Part shown: in pieces, positions 25,333-37,700 of the stretch
How positions within the stretch are numbered: the stretch's first letter is position 1
Layout of the letters: each line of letters starts with the position of its first letter
DNA from: Vicugna pacos
Lineage: Eukaryota; Chordata; Mammalia; Artiodactyla; Camelidae
Reading direction: 5' to 3'
NCBI RefSeq assembly: GCF_048564905.1
Contig: NC_132996.1
Location: 50,256,501 to 50,320,500 of the forward strand
DNA: 64,000 bases
Program-made: the position numbers and the translations under genes
Notes under the pieces: model-generated
Told to the model about the DNA's origin: nothing
Databases searched by the model: none
What the model saw: the letters and a program-made list of their open reading frames with translations, nothing else

Positions 25333-25465
25333 GTTTCTAATGTCTGTATATAACTTGTGTATTTTAAGAGTAAATTATGTATCCTAAAGATCCAATCACA
25401 TTGTAATACTGAATGTTCTTCCAAATATGAAAATGTACTTAATAAAACTTTTTTTTATAATCTTT
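25333..25465 (+). terminator. DEPDC7: DEPDC7 3' UTR and poly(A) signal
   Basis: A short 3' UTR follows the stop. A canonical AATAAA at 25441-25446 is followed by a T-run and GTGTCTG, a fitting downstream element. The cleavage point is estimated, not observed. Confidence 0.8.
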
Positions 25466-28189
25466 TGTGTCTGAAACTGAGTATCAGATGGTGTATTGCT
25501 GTTAAGTATTGACCTCTTTTAGGTGAGTTGATTTATAATTATTGTGCACAATAATTTATAGAACATTATAGGAATTTAAATGATATGACGTTGTTTATAT
25601 TAAAAAGAATTAAACAGTAAGGAAGTCTGTAACTACAAGTTAATAGGAGTGCAGTTTGTACCTTGGAAAGTATCCTTAAAGATGTAAGATAGAAACTTAG
25701 GCTATGATAAAGTAAATTTGCCAATTACCATAAACTGTAGATGAGTCAGAAATAGAACTGTCCTAATGCATTTGAAAATTTCAACATCTCTTAAAGTTAT
25801 TGTGGAAAATGTAAAATATATATAAATATGGGAAAAATAGAATAATGAACTGTCATGTACTCATCATCCAGTTTCAACAGTTGTCAACTCATGGCCAATC
25901 TTATCTATTCTGTGCTCACACCTCAGCAAATTTCAGATATCCTGTCACTTCATGTATAAAATTTCAGTATGTATGGCTAAAAGACAAAGACATTCAAAAC
26001 ATAACCACAGTATCATTATCACACACACAAAGCCACAATTCTTGAATATCATCAAAAAAGCAGTCAGTATCGACATTTTATGATCTCATATGATTTTGAC
26101 AGTTTATTCTCATAGGGCTCCAAACAGTTCATAAGCTGTAATTGGTTAATGAGCTTTTTAAATCTTTTACTCCATAGATTTTTCTCTATCTGTCCTCCCT
26201 TCTCTCTCTCTGTCACTGTCACTTTGTCATTGAATAAACCTGGTCAGCTGTTCTTGAGTTTCCCTCAGTCTGGATTTAGCTGACTGCAAGCCTGTACTAT
26301 ATCACGTTCCTCTTCATTTCTTGTAAATTAGTCATTAGAGCTAAAGTCTTCAACAACTTTTTATCCAAGTTAATGATTATTTTGAAACTACTACACTGTC
26401 AAGATATATTCAGAAAATAGACGTGCAATATAACACAATTATAGTACAATTTTAAATCGTACATCCTTATAATAATAAAACCTAAAGATTAACAGGCTGA
26501 ATTTTAAACTTCAGACTTTTAACGAAAGGTAGGGAAAACTAAAATGAGGTACCAATATGCTAGCATGTCAATCTTTTATTTTCTAAGATAGAACTGATAC
26601 TGACCAGTCTTCAAATGGGAGAAAGTTGAGGACTCATATCTATAGTGTATCTATAATACTAATTCTTCTAATAAAGCAGGGAATAACTCTTGTCAGGTGG
26701 GTTTTTTTGTGGTGTGTATTTTGCTTTTTTGCATAGGAATTTAGGGAAGGCAGCTCTGTTTACAATGAGGCAAAAGAGAAGATACATCATGATTTAAGCG
26801 TGAGGATGTTTTTAGAAACAAACTACTGAAAGTGTGGTGAGAGCATAGTTGGTAGAACAACTATATGTACTTGATTTGCAGCCTTTATTTTGCACATAAT
26901 GGAATAGTGTGATTATTTGGCAACAAAACTGCCTAGTTATATGCAGCACTCTACTAGAATGATAACCTCATGGAAAACCTGGTTAAAACCACAGTTTACC
27001 TTGAACATCATAAATTTTTAAGAAAAATTGATCATGTTTATGACAGGCTTTAGCAAATTTTTTTTTCAAAGTTTTAAACTATAGGTCTGATGCTACCTAC
27101 CCTAAGTGCCTTGGACAACACTCTTGTATCACGAGAACTGTCAATCATCACTTGCTGTTTGCCCTCATTCAGTCATCCCTGATGCCCTCCTGGGGACCCA
27201 TCTCCACTTATACACCTGATGCCTAGGTGACTGAGCATTGCCACCATTCTGGCTGAGTAGCCCAGGTCTAAGCACTGATCCAAGGACAGCCTAGCCAGAG
27301 GCTCCCGAAACTGACTTCACAAAATTAGCTTGGCCAATCAAATTTGATATAGAAAAATCTAAATTATGAAGGAGCAACACCTAAGAAAATAGAGAAGCTT
27401 GTCTCTAGTATAGAGAAGTGAAGAGACTGCACCCAAGAAGTAGAGACGTGATGCGAGATCCTCTGTGTCCTGGGAAGATGACAGAGTAGTACTAATCTCT
27501 AGAGCGGCAGCCAGCCTTCTTCCAAACCCTAGGTAGCAGGGCAGTGAACTCCTTTACCTAGAGGTAATTTGAGTTTCCAGTTCTCTTACCCTTAAAGCAA
27601 ACATGTCAATGGTTTTAATATTTGAAGGAAACAATTCAAAATATATCAAAAGATTACAAGTAAGCTATTCGAAATCAAATCGGTGGTTTTGGTGGTGGTA
27701 ACAGCTCCTCTCCACATGTGAAAATTGTTAGAAACAGTTAGAAGTCACATAGCTTTCACTTTTTTAAGATTAGGCCCCAAAACTATTTCTATTCGTTTAG
27801 TTTGCTATCCTACTGCTATCAGCTGAGAAAAGCATGTAGCTTGCATCAGCTTTTCTTGCATCAGCAACTAGTACTTGGGGTGTTGGGAAAGGAAGCTCCA
27901 GAACAAGCTTGTCTGAATGCGGGATTTTTCCTTTCTAGAACACAGCGTTCGTCCCCTTGCCCTCCATCTTTTCAGAGATAGTCTCCCTCTTTCGACAAAA
28001 TACAGCAGCCACTTGGATAAAAGAGATGATCTAAACCAAACTGAGGCTGTGCCGTTAAAGTGAGGATTGGCTATCTAGGACATAGGCATGACCTTTTTTT
28101 TTAAACAGCCAAAATGAGGGGAAGGGAACAAACTGAGCAGCTACAAAACAGATGTAATATTTAAGTTTGAATACCGCTAAGCGGCCTAT
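25466..28189. other. DEPDC7-TCP11L1 spacer
   Basis: 2.7 kb between co-oriented genes. It holds the old L1 at 25830-26340; the rest is AT-rich with no gene or RNA recognised. Confidence 0.7.
25830..26340 (-). mobile_element. Old L1M fragment, antisense
   Basis: Old L1 3' wording: CATGTACTCATCATCCAGTT, CAACTCATGGCCAATCTTAT, AACATAACCACAGTATCATT, AATATCATCAAAAAAGCAGT. Confidence 0.6.
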
Positions 28190-28990
28190 CCTTTTCCTTT
28201 ACTGGACTGACTCCGCGCCGCTTCGCCGCCGCCCGCTGGGTCCGCCTTTCCGTACGGACACATGGCGCCGCTCTGTGTGAGGCGGGGACCTCCCGGCTCC
28301 GAGTCCCCGCCCACGGCTCCCCTCGGCAGGCTCGGGGCGACCCTCCCGCGTCTCGGTCCTACAGAAACAGGCGCCTCCCGGCTGCAGGCCCCGCCCACTG
28401 AACCTCCTGGGCGAACGCTGGGCCGCGCCTCCCACCTTTCCGTACGGAAACATGGCGTCGTCCAGCGTGAGGCGGGCGCCTCCGGCTAAGAGCTGTCCTC
28501 CGCTGTCCGACGCTGAGGAGCGGCCGTGCTGGCCGCTACCCACCCGACCCGGGCGGGGAGGGCCTCTCGCAGCGCAGCGAGAGATGCGGCCTCGGAGGGG
28601 CAGAGGCTGAACCGCCCTGCCCGCCGCGCATCCTGCCCGCCTCCAACGCGGCGCCGGCCCCAGGCAGATTCCCGGCCGAGCGGCAGGAGGGAGGACGCCG
28701 ACCCCGCTGCAGGTGAGGGAAGCGAGCGCGGAGGCTGGCAGCCCAGCGGGGCCCGCACGGGGGGAACGAGGTCGAGAACACAGGCATTTCTTCGCCTTTT
28801 CCCGTCGGGTCGGGTCGGGTCCCGGTGATGTCAGGTGGAGGCGAGGACGAGGCAGTGACGGCGGGCGGGTTGAGCTTTAGCGCGGCCTTTGTCCCACCCC
28901 TCGAGGCCGTCCTCCAGGCGCGCCCCGCTTCCTTCGCTTGCTCCCGGCCCCGCCACTCCCTCGCCAGCCCAAACAGTTGTTTACAACGGA
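28190..28990 (+). promoter_or_regulatory. TCP11L1: TCP11L1 CpG-island promoter with duplicated cassette
   Basis: About 800 bp of CpG-dense DNA lies between AT-rich flanks. A cassette starting CCTTTCCGTACGGA and running into ACATGGCG occurs at 28245 and again at 28435, 190 bp apart, with a partial third copy at about 28363-28411. Each full copy places an ATGGCG (YY1-like) after the palindrome CCGTACGG. GC boxes and a (GGGTC)3 run at about 28804-28818 are also present. No TATA box is seen. Confidence 0.8.
28440..28712 (+). other. TCP11L1: TCP11L1 probable non-coding first exon
   Basis: A strong donor, CTGCAG|GTGAGG, ends the exon at 28712 inside the CpG island. The next acceptor (TTTTGTAG, exon from 31525) carries the start codon. 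The 5' limit is not visible and 28440 is a guess. If transcription starts upstream of 28452, the leader contains an ATG in strong context that opens 52 codons. Confidence 0.55.
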
Positions 28991-29284
28991 ATCCGGACGC
29001 TGGGCGTGAGTGGCACTGAGTGCTAGAGAAAGGGATTCTCGTCGTCGGTGGACAGAGCCCCTTTCTTTTGCTGAAAGACCCTTTCTGCTGAGGAGTCTCT
29101 TGGGCTCGGCGTGCAGCTCACATAGACGGTCTTCACGGCAAGTGCGAGGATCCCCCCACCCTCGATTCCCTTTTTAGGCGTAGCGGGAGTTGGGGATTGT
29201 TGAATGAATGAGCACACTGCAAGCAATTAAATGGTTCCTCGCTGCATCCTAAAGCCCTCTAATTATAGTTGCCATATGTGGGAA

Positions 29285-29445
29285 GCCTGTTGTGTACCAG
29301 CTGTCGTCATGCACGCTCTGAGGTTTACACTTCCCCTAAACCGAAGAGGTAGGTAGCTGTCTTTTACAGACGAGGAAACTGAAGTTAACACAGCTAGTTA
29401 GGAGCCGGAATTGGAACCCAGGTATGTCTGAGACCAACGCCCATC
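29285..29445 (-). mobile_element. MIR
   Basis: Antisense MIR: TTTTACAGACGAGGAAACTG, ACAGCTAGTTAGGAGCCGGA, TTGGAACCCAGG. Confidence 0.7.
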
Positions 29446-29629
29446 CCTCCCTTATAAACATTAAAGAGATGACACAGCTATCAATAAATTCTTAGTGGGT
29501 ATCTGTTTGGGGGACATACTTCTATGTATGGAGCATGTGTGGGGAATATGGTTGGTCTTACCCTTAAGAAGTTAAAGATATAGGTGAAGAGTTAAAAAAA
29601 AAATAGAACTAGCAATTTTACAATCTGAC

Positions 29630-30010
29630 CCTAACCCATCTCTCCCTCTTCGCCTGCCCCTTGTTCTTCTGCTCGTTTCATTTGCCTTCGCTTGTGCCCC
29701 TTGAGTGAAATGTGCCCCTTGAGTGAAATGTGCCCCCTACCCCCCGCCTTTTCACCTCTTCTCTCTCCAGACATTTTCAAATTGCATGAAATCCTACTCT
29801 TCAAAAAGACAAGCTCAAATATCACCTTTTCTGGGAAGGTTATCCCAGCCACCTTCCAGGCAGAATAGTTTCTCCCTCTGCTAATGTTCTCTTAGTTATT
29901 TCATAATGCCATTAAAGCTCAAGTTTCACTATGTTTCCTTATAAGAATGTCTGCCTCCCTTTCTAGACCATGACTTTTCATCATTCTGTTCCTATGTAAA
30001 TAAGCATGTT
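29630..30010 (+). mobile_element. L2
   Basis: Sense L2 wording: AGCTCAAATATCACCTTTTC, GAAGGTTATCCCAGCCACCT, CTTAGTTATTTCATAATGCC. Confidence 0.65.
29693..29736. repeat. 18-bp tandem duplication
   Basis: TGTGCCCCTTGAGTGAAA at 29693-29710 is repeated exactly at 29711-29728 and followed by a partial third unit. It lies within the L2. Confidence 0.9.
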
Positions 30011-31379
30011 TTTAATTGGATTTAAGGCAGGGATGAATGCTAGATGTCTACTAACCATTCTTACAGGATTTCGCAGAAAGGTTCAAGCACAGATGAGGGT
30101 GGGAAAGTGACCTGGGAAGAGGCAGGCCTTGTGTTGAATCTTGAAAGGTTGGGTTAGTTTACTAAGCTGAATATTAAAGACCTGGAAATCCTGCTTTTCC
30201 TCCTCACTGCGAAAATGAGCTACTTCATCCTTTCTGAGCTCATTCCCAGCATGTAAAGAGGATAAAATTAGAAGTGGTTTTGTTTGTCCTTTCTCATAGG
30301 ATATGCTGGTAATGTTATCTTTTGAGTCTTGGAGCATTTCCAGAGCCAAATAGGATTTAGGACAGAGAGGAGATGGGTGCCTGGAGTGGGATGCTGGAAA
30401 GTAAAGGGGAACTACATTAAAGCAACCTTCATATTAATAATTACAGGCCTGGAAATGTCAATTCCAGAAACGTCATTCTATTTAATGGGGACATCTGATG
30501 TTCAGATAATTATATCAGGTGACTCTTCTGTCTAATGTGCAGAAGGAAGTCTTCCAAACCTCCTGAGAACAGTCAACATTTCTTTTGATCCCTGGATTAA
30601 CCTTCCAGGTGTGTAATAAAGTCTAATTAGTACATATGAAAATGTTTCATGACCTTTTAAGTGCTAATAGTACAAATGCTAGTATTTTCAGTATTGTAAG
30701 TGCAGAAACATTGTGTCTTTCTTCTCTCTTACTTGGAAACACCTTAGGAATAGAGAGCTCTAGGGAAAAACTAGGGGGGAAGAAACTTGACAAAAAACTT
30801 CCATAGCTTATAAGAGGTTGCTATTCCAGGTCTTTATTGTCTGGCCCAGACCACCGGGTTGGGTGTTATTCCTCTTCTAACAGCAACTAAGTCAGTTAAA
30901 ACCTGACCCAACCACGTACATTATAGTTGTTTGCAACTTCCTGCTTTACTCACCATTTTTTCCTGCTAACTGGCAAGGAGTTAATAAAAATATTTGCCCC
31001 ATATATTTTTCTAAAATGCTGCATAAGATTCTGCCTTCTGTTTGTCATCCCCAGGCATCATACCCACATAATAGGATCAGAGAACCAACTCCTCAGCCCA
31101 GTGTATACTCACTTCAAAATCTGATGAAAAGCATTATTTCCAGAGTTTTCCAGTCAGCTCTCAGGAATTAAAGAATTGAATCACTCTTTGATTAAAATAG
31201 AAGCAGGCAGTTTATAGGTTATCTTCTAACATTTCAAGGCCCTGTGTTCTACTGACATAGTACTCGGAGTGGGACAAAAATACTTAAAATTATTAACCTC
31301 TGAGGTACAGGTCCATAAATTTGATAGTTATAAGTGTCATTTTACAGGTGATCTGTTTAATCATTGAAGTAGAATATTA

Positions 31380-31492
31380 TAGCTGGATAAGATCTTAGCA
31401 AGCCCATTTATTTTACAGATGAGAAATCTGAAACCCAAAGAGATTAAATCATTTGCCCAGAGTCACACTGCTAGTTAGTGTTAGAGCAACAA
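31380..31492 (-). mobile_element. MIR
   Basis: Antisense MIR: TTTTACAGATGAGAAATCTG, TTGCCCAGAGTCACACTGCT. It ends about 30 bp before the first coding exon's acceptor. Confidence 0.7.
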
Positions 31493-31524
31493 CATTTTGG
31501 TTCATTTATTTTTTTATTTTGTAG

Positions 31525-31711
31525 GAAAGTGAATGAACTTAATTGAGAATGTCTGAAAATCTTGACAAGTCTAATATAAATGAAGCAGGAAAATCAAAAT
31601 CAAATGATTCTGAGCAAGGCCTTGAAGATGCCGTGGAAGGTTCTGAAAAAGCTTTACAGAAAAAAATAAAGTCGGGCTCTCCTAGCACCAGAAGAGTGCA
31701 AAGACCTCATG
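31525..31711 (+). CDS. TCP11L1: TCP11L1 first coding exon
   Basis: The acceptor TTTTGTAG puts the exon start at 31525; the ATG is at 31549 after 24 bases of leader. Codes residues 1-54, a serine- and lysine-rich tail likely to be disordered. The donor is CTCATG|GTAAGC. Confidence 0.94.
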
Positions 31712-34700
31712 GTAAGCACATTTGACTTTGGTTAGAAGCAGTGTTATCATTGTTTTCAGATATTTTTATTAGGCTTCCTTGTACACGTTGCCCTGAGCTA
31801 GATTCTAATAATAAACATTGCCAATAATTAGCACTTAAGAGTAGCAGTAGTTTCACAACTGACAGCCTAGTCACTTGTAGGTTTTCAATTGCATAAGGAA
31901 TTAAAATTTTAGAATAACGTCCAGAATATTTCTGTCTTCCTCAAGCCTCAGCGACATTCCAGTTTTTCTGAGGTGCTCTGAGAAAAGGAGGGTGGAGTGT
32001 AAATTGCAGCTTTAATTAAAAGAATGTTTGAAAAGTCCAAGACAGGTTACAGCCAGGACTGTGCTTGTGCAGGTTAGAGACAAGTTTTCGACTGTGAGTG
32101 AGTGCACCACACCCTAAACTCACTGCCTGGGGGCTTAGTTCCCAGGAGCTTGAGGGGAGTCAGTCGGCTGAAGGTGTGTGGTGAAGTCAGTTCAGATGCC
32201 TGGCCCGGAGCAGGCCTGGTGGATGAAAGGCTGGCAGTTTCCGCAGGTATTCCCAGCAGAGGCTCCAACTCCTGTCTTTCATTAAGAATACTCAAATGTT
32301 TTGAAGTGAATCCAAAAATGAAGGTTTTAAGAGGGAGTGTCATAGTCTAAGAATGTCAGTGTTGATGTTATCTCTTTAAAGTTAGATGATCAGTGATTCT
32401 TCATATTTGGAAGAAATACAGACATTTTGGGGTTTGAGGTCATGTTCCTTTAAAAATGATAAAAGCCCTCCCCAGGTATTTGATTAGTCAGCATAGTATT
32501 CTTATAGCAAACACCAGATTTTATTGTGGTATATTTGTGATATTTACTGTTTTATTGTGGTTTATTATCACATAGATTCTGGTAAATATACTGCTAGGTC
32601 AAATTGTGTTCAGGGAAGGAAACTGCATAACAGTCTATCACGCGTTTTTTTTATGCGTTGTCTCCAATGTGTATAGTTAAAAAGCATCTCTTTTCTCATT
32701 TTAAAAATAAGGAAAATAGACATCTCCTAGGGTGGTTGTAAAGATTAAATGAACTCACATAAAGCTCTTAGAACAGTGCTTGGCACATAATAAATGCTCA
32801 ATAAACATTAGTCGTTAATACTACTGCTACTACCATATCATCTGCTGCATTTAAACATATCCAGGACTGATGGCTGTAACGTGGCTGTCTGTGGCCAATA
32901 TGGTAGTTTTATCACTTGCAGTTTCTGGTAACAGAGTGCCTTTGGTTTAGCTCTTCAGTCATTTTTTGATTAATGGCCTTGCTTTTGGCATCCTGTCAGT
33001 CTGATGGCGTGATTCCAAATTAATGTCAAGCTGCATTGTCTGAAATTGTATGTGGATGTATCCTTAAGACAAGTGTACTTATCCTGGGATCCATGATCAA
33101 GTGTTCGGGAATCTGGGAACAGTCAAAAAGATGTATCAATTTGTGTGTGTGTATGTCCATTTTTCTAGGAAGAAGGTCATGGGAGCTGTCATTAAATTCT
33201 CACAGAGGTCCATGTCAAAATGAGATCTGAAATCAGTGCCTGAAAATATTGTCTCTGGCTTTCTTGCTCTTTCTCCTTGTAGTAATTATATCGGTATAGT
33301 ACTGTGGTAAAAACTAAGACCTCAAGACTGGGGACCAGGTCAAGAGGCATCATTGCTTACAGAGAGTATAAATAAGAATTTATAAAATAGGAAATTAGCT
33401 ATCTGCAGACATTTCTCCCAAACCATGTAAATGTGGAGCTACTGAGTTTAAAGTAAAAATCACATCTGGATATCTACAAATTAGAAGCAAAAAGATAGCC
33501 TTTAGCCTTTCAAATTATAATACAGAGTAATATTTTAAGGGGTAGAACTGCTGTTGGTAACTGTGATACTATGATTTCTAATAGGAAATACATGTTTGGT
33601 CTTCTAGTTTCTGGCACAGAGCTCCTAACCCATTGGAATTTCCTAAGTGATGAGAGCTAGAAATAGCTTTTGTTATGCTAATGAGGTGACTTTCAGAAAG
33701 CACCGAAGTAACCTAACCTAAGGATGGCTGCTTGATTGTCTGAGATTCAACCTTGTGATTAGAGGATTGGAACTTTTCTGTCTCACCCACCCTACCTCTG
33801 GGGAGGAGGATGGGGCTGGCGGTTGTTCAGTTGCCAAAGGCCAGTTATTTAATCAAGATTGCCTATGTAATGAAGTCTACATAAAACCCCAGAAGGATGG
33901 GGCTTAGAGGGTTTCTGGCTTGGTGAACACGTGGAGGTGCTGAGAGAGTGGCACGCTGAGGAAGTACCACGCTGCTTCCCCGTATCTTGCCCTATGCATC
34001 TCTTCCATCTGGCTGTTCCTGAGTTACATCCTTTTATAATAAACCAGTAATCTAGTAAGTATAATGTTTCTCTGAGTTCTGTGAGCCGCTCTAGCAAATT
34101 AATCGAACCTAAGGAAGGGGTTCTTGCAACTTCCATCTGTAGCCATTCTGTCAGAAGCAGAGATGACAACCTGGATTTAGGACTGTTGTCTGAAGTTGCC
34201 GGTGGGGGGTTGGGGTGGGTTGTAGGTCTGAGCCCTTAAGCTGTGGAATCTGACCCTAACTCCATGTAGATAGTGTCAGAATTGAGTTGAATTGTAGGAC
34301 ACCCCCGCTGGTGTCTGAGAATTGCTTGGTAGTGTGGGGGGAAAGTCCTTCACCCCCGCACTTAATGGAATTTGAGTGCAGAACTTTTAGTAACTGATAA
34401 AGAATATACAGAAAGGAAAATTGTCTGGCTTGTAAGAATTGGTTGGCACTAATCCGAGGTGGTGATTTCATTCTAAAAGATGATTTGTTCTTTAAACATA
34501 GAGATCCTTAGAGTAAGGATCAATCAACTGTAACTTAATGCTTCCTGTAAATTTCTCTGCGTCCATATACTTTATTCATTCAGTCATTTATTCATTCATT
34601 CATTTATTCATTCATTCATTAGCAGTGTCTCCCTGAACAGCAAAATTGGGGAAGTTTTAAGATAAGGGCACTTGTATATTCATGAAGGGGCTTGAGCAGA

Positions 34701-37700
34701 GAATTCCACTTAGAACTGGGGCAAAGGTTGCCAGAGCCAAACAGTTGATTGAAATCGGGAGGGTCAGAAAAGGTCAACATCTTCATTCCTTAGGGTCTGA
34801 CCAGTTTGAGGTCTCAGCATGTAATTTCCATCCTCCACCTGGTTGGGGGCCTTAGTTCCTACAGAACTCAAAGATATGTATCAGATTATTATGTATATTC
34901 CTTGAGAAGGAATTAGAACTCTGCTTTATCAGAGGACTGTTGTGTCTTGACTACTTTTCCTTTGTTCTTTCATTATCTCACTTCCCTAAAGATCATTAAT
35001 TACTCAGACCTGTTCAAGGGCAAGCATTGTGGGCAGGCTTAGATCACAAAGTGGCTTAGGTCAAAAATGGCTTCTCTTATGTTAAGAAAGCCACGCCTCA
35101 GTCTCTTTCTCTTGGGACCACCAACCCTATCTGCTTACAATACTTTGGGACTATGCAGATACCCTGTTTCTGCTTAACCTTTAACCCACTAATTTTAGCC
35201 TTTTACCAGAAGATCTTGCCTGCACCAATATTACTATTTTATTCTAATGGTGATTTTTTTTTTGATTGAAGTGTAGTTGATTTACAATATGATGTTACTT
35301 TCAGGTATAGAGCAAAGTGATTCAGTTATATGTGTGTATATTTTTCAGATTATTTTCCATGGTAAGTTATTATAAAATATTAAATATAGTTCCCTGTGCT
35401 ATACAGTAAATTCTTGTTGCTTATCTATTTTATGTATAGTAGTTTGTAACTGTTAATCCCATACTCCTAATTTATCCCTCCCTGCCTTTCCCCTTTGGTA
35501 ACCATAAGTTTGTTTTCCGTGTCTTTGAGTCTGTTTGTTTTGTATACAGATTCATTTGTATCATTATTATTTTATTTTTTTATGTGTTTTTTGAATTTTT
35601 AAAAATATACTTCTCTGCTCACAAACACCTTCTGCTGTAGCATTTAATCACCTAGTTGATCGGTAAAAGATGTCATATTCAGATGAAAAACATCAATTGT
35701 TATTCCAGTTAATATTTCCCATTTATCATTTTAGTGTATTAAATCAGGTCCTTGTGAGATTAATTGGATAAAGGGATGACATTAAATTCTTATATTTCTA
35801 AAGTGAAATGAATTATGAACTGAGTTAGACAAGACTGAATTATGGTGTCCGTATATCCAGTTAATCAGTCAGTGTTTATTAGTTAATCAGTCCACCGTGG
35901 GTAGCAGGAATCCAGCAGTGAATCAGTCTCACGTGTCCTTGGTCCTCAGGGAGCTTGCAGTTCAGTGAGGAAGAAACTGTAACAAATTCTGCACAGTGTA
36001 ATGTGATTTATGGATAGGCTTTACCCTTGCTTCATTGTACTCACTGTAGTAGCTGTTTGAGTGACATCTGCCATCTGCCCTCAGTAAATGTCCATCCACT
36101 TGTGTCACTAGAATCATATCTTTAGAGATCCCAGAACACCGTAGTAAGAAAAGACAGAGAGTATAACCATTCTGAATTAGAGCTTCATTTTATTTTGGAA
36201 TCTGTTCCTAGCCTCCCAAAGAGCATGTTTTTTTGTTTTTTGTTTTTTGTTTTTTTTTTCCAAAGAGCATATTTAACTTAATGTAGTTTTCAGTTTCTCT
36301 AACAGAGCATCAGTGCACAAACACTGTAACAGAATTTAGCAGCAGCTTTAGTGTTACATCATGTAGTAAAATATATTGCAGGGTGAAATGAATGTAACCT
36401 TACCATTTTTCATGTCTCTTACTACAACTGAGGTTCTCACAAATTGAGGTGAAGCCATGTTGTCCACTAGATGGCATCTTTATAAGTTCTTATTTATGAA
36501 ATTGGTAAATTTGAGAACACCCCCCCGAAAAAAAACCAGAAACAAAAAAAAACAATCCCACAACCCTATAATTAGCATGCCATGAATAATTCCTGTGCGT
36601 GTAGATCTGTAACATATCCTGATCATATCTTAGAATTGTAGCTTTTATCTTTCTTGATCAGGTACCCTCCATTAATAAGTCTGATTTCAAGTAGTCTTTA
36701 ACTTGGACATTTCCTGAAAGCTTTCTTCTTCCTGATTGTCTGATGGTTTCTGCACCTGGTACAAGTGCGTTTGATCCCACATATGCCCAAAACAATGAGA
36801 AAATACTTGCCTATTATTTGAAAGAGTCTTGTTACCGAACAAAAGTTCGTGGGGGATCTGTTGGGCCTTGATTTTGAATACTTACTTTATTTTACCAATA
36901 TCCATAAAGCCAACTTTATTTATTCTTTTTATTTATATTCTCTGGAAATACTGAAAAAAAATTTTGTGAGTTTTCTCAACTTCCCCTTATGTGACTAAAT
37001 AAAGATTTTTACCAGGCAGGATATGACGAGCTCTTAAATTTGATTCCTTCTTTGGGTAAGCAAAAGAAAAAAGTAAAAGAAGAGGGAAATAACTTCACTA
37101 ACCTAGGAAAATCTTTATAACTATTAGACCCTGTGCAAACTCATTTTAAGCCTAGATCTTACCACCATCACATAAAAATAATAGAATCATCTTCTAGGCC
37201 AGTGCTCTTCAAAGTATAGTTTCTGGGACCATCAGTGTCAGTTGGAGACTTGTGAGAAATGCACTTCTCCAGCCCCACCCCAGATAGCTAAATCAGAAAC
37301 CCTGAGAGGGGCCCACCAACCTATTTTCACAAGCCCTCTGTCTGATTCTGATACAGGCTCAGGAACTGCTATCATGGACTTTAAAAAAAAAAACAGCTTT
37401 ACTGAGGTAGAATTGATATAAAAAAGATACACGTGTTTAATCAGAGTTTTTAAGAGTAGGAATTAGCCTTTCTTTGTTCGTTGGCTCAGGAGCATCTGGG
37501 GAGATTTGTATGAGAACTTTTTTTCTGGAAGATAAGTCACAGTCTTTATCAAGATATAGAGAAAAACAAAGATCAGTTATGAGGCTATTGCGGCTGCTGA
37601 TACAGACGTAAATTTGACAGGATCTGGATAAAGGGCAGTGGAAAGGGAGAAATCAGAGCTGACTCTGAGGTTTTTGAATCAATGGGCCTGCGTTCTACAA

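Larger units (their letters stand above)
28713..31524 (+). other. TCP11L1: TCP11L1 intron 1
   Basis: 2.8 kb from the CpG island to the first coding exon. Holds a MIR (29290-29440), a sense L2 (29630-30010) with an 18-bp tandem duplication, and a MIR at 31380-31490. Confidence 0.75.

Noticed and set aside
28199-28828. Several overlapping open frames of 70-114 codons on both strands
   Set aside because: GC-rich CpG-island DNA has few stop codons; the frames are Arg/Pro/Gly/Ala-rich and resemble no family.
34561-34622. CRISPR-like or regulatory repeat array
   Set aside because: It is a simple ATTC/ATTT microsatellite with no spacers; the window is a mammalian nuclear genome.
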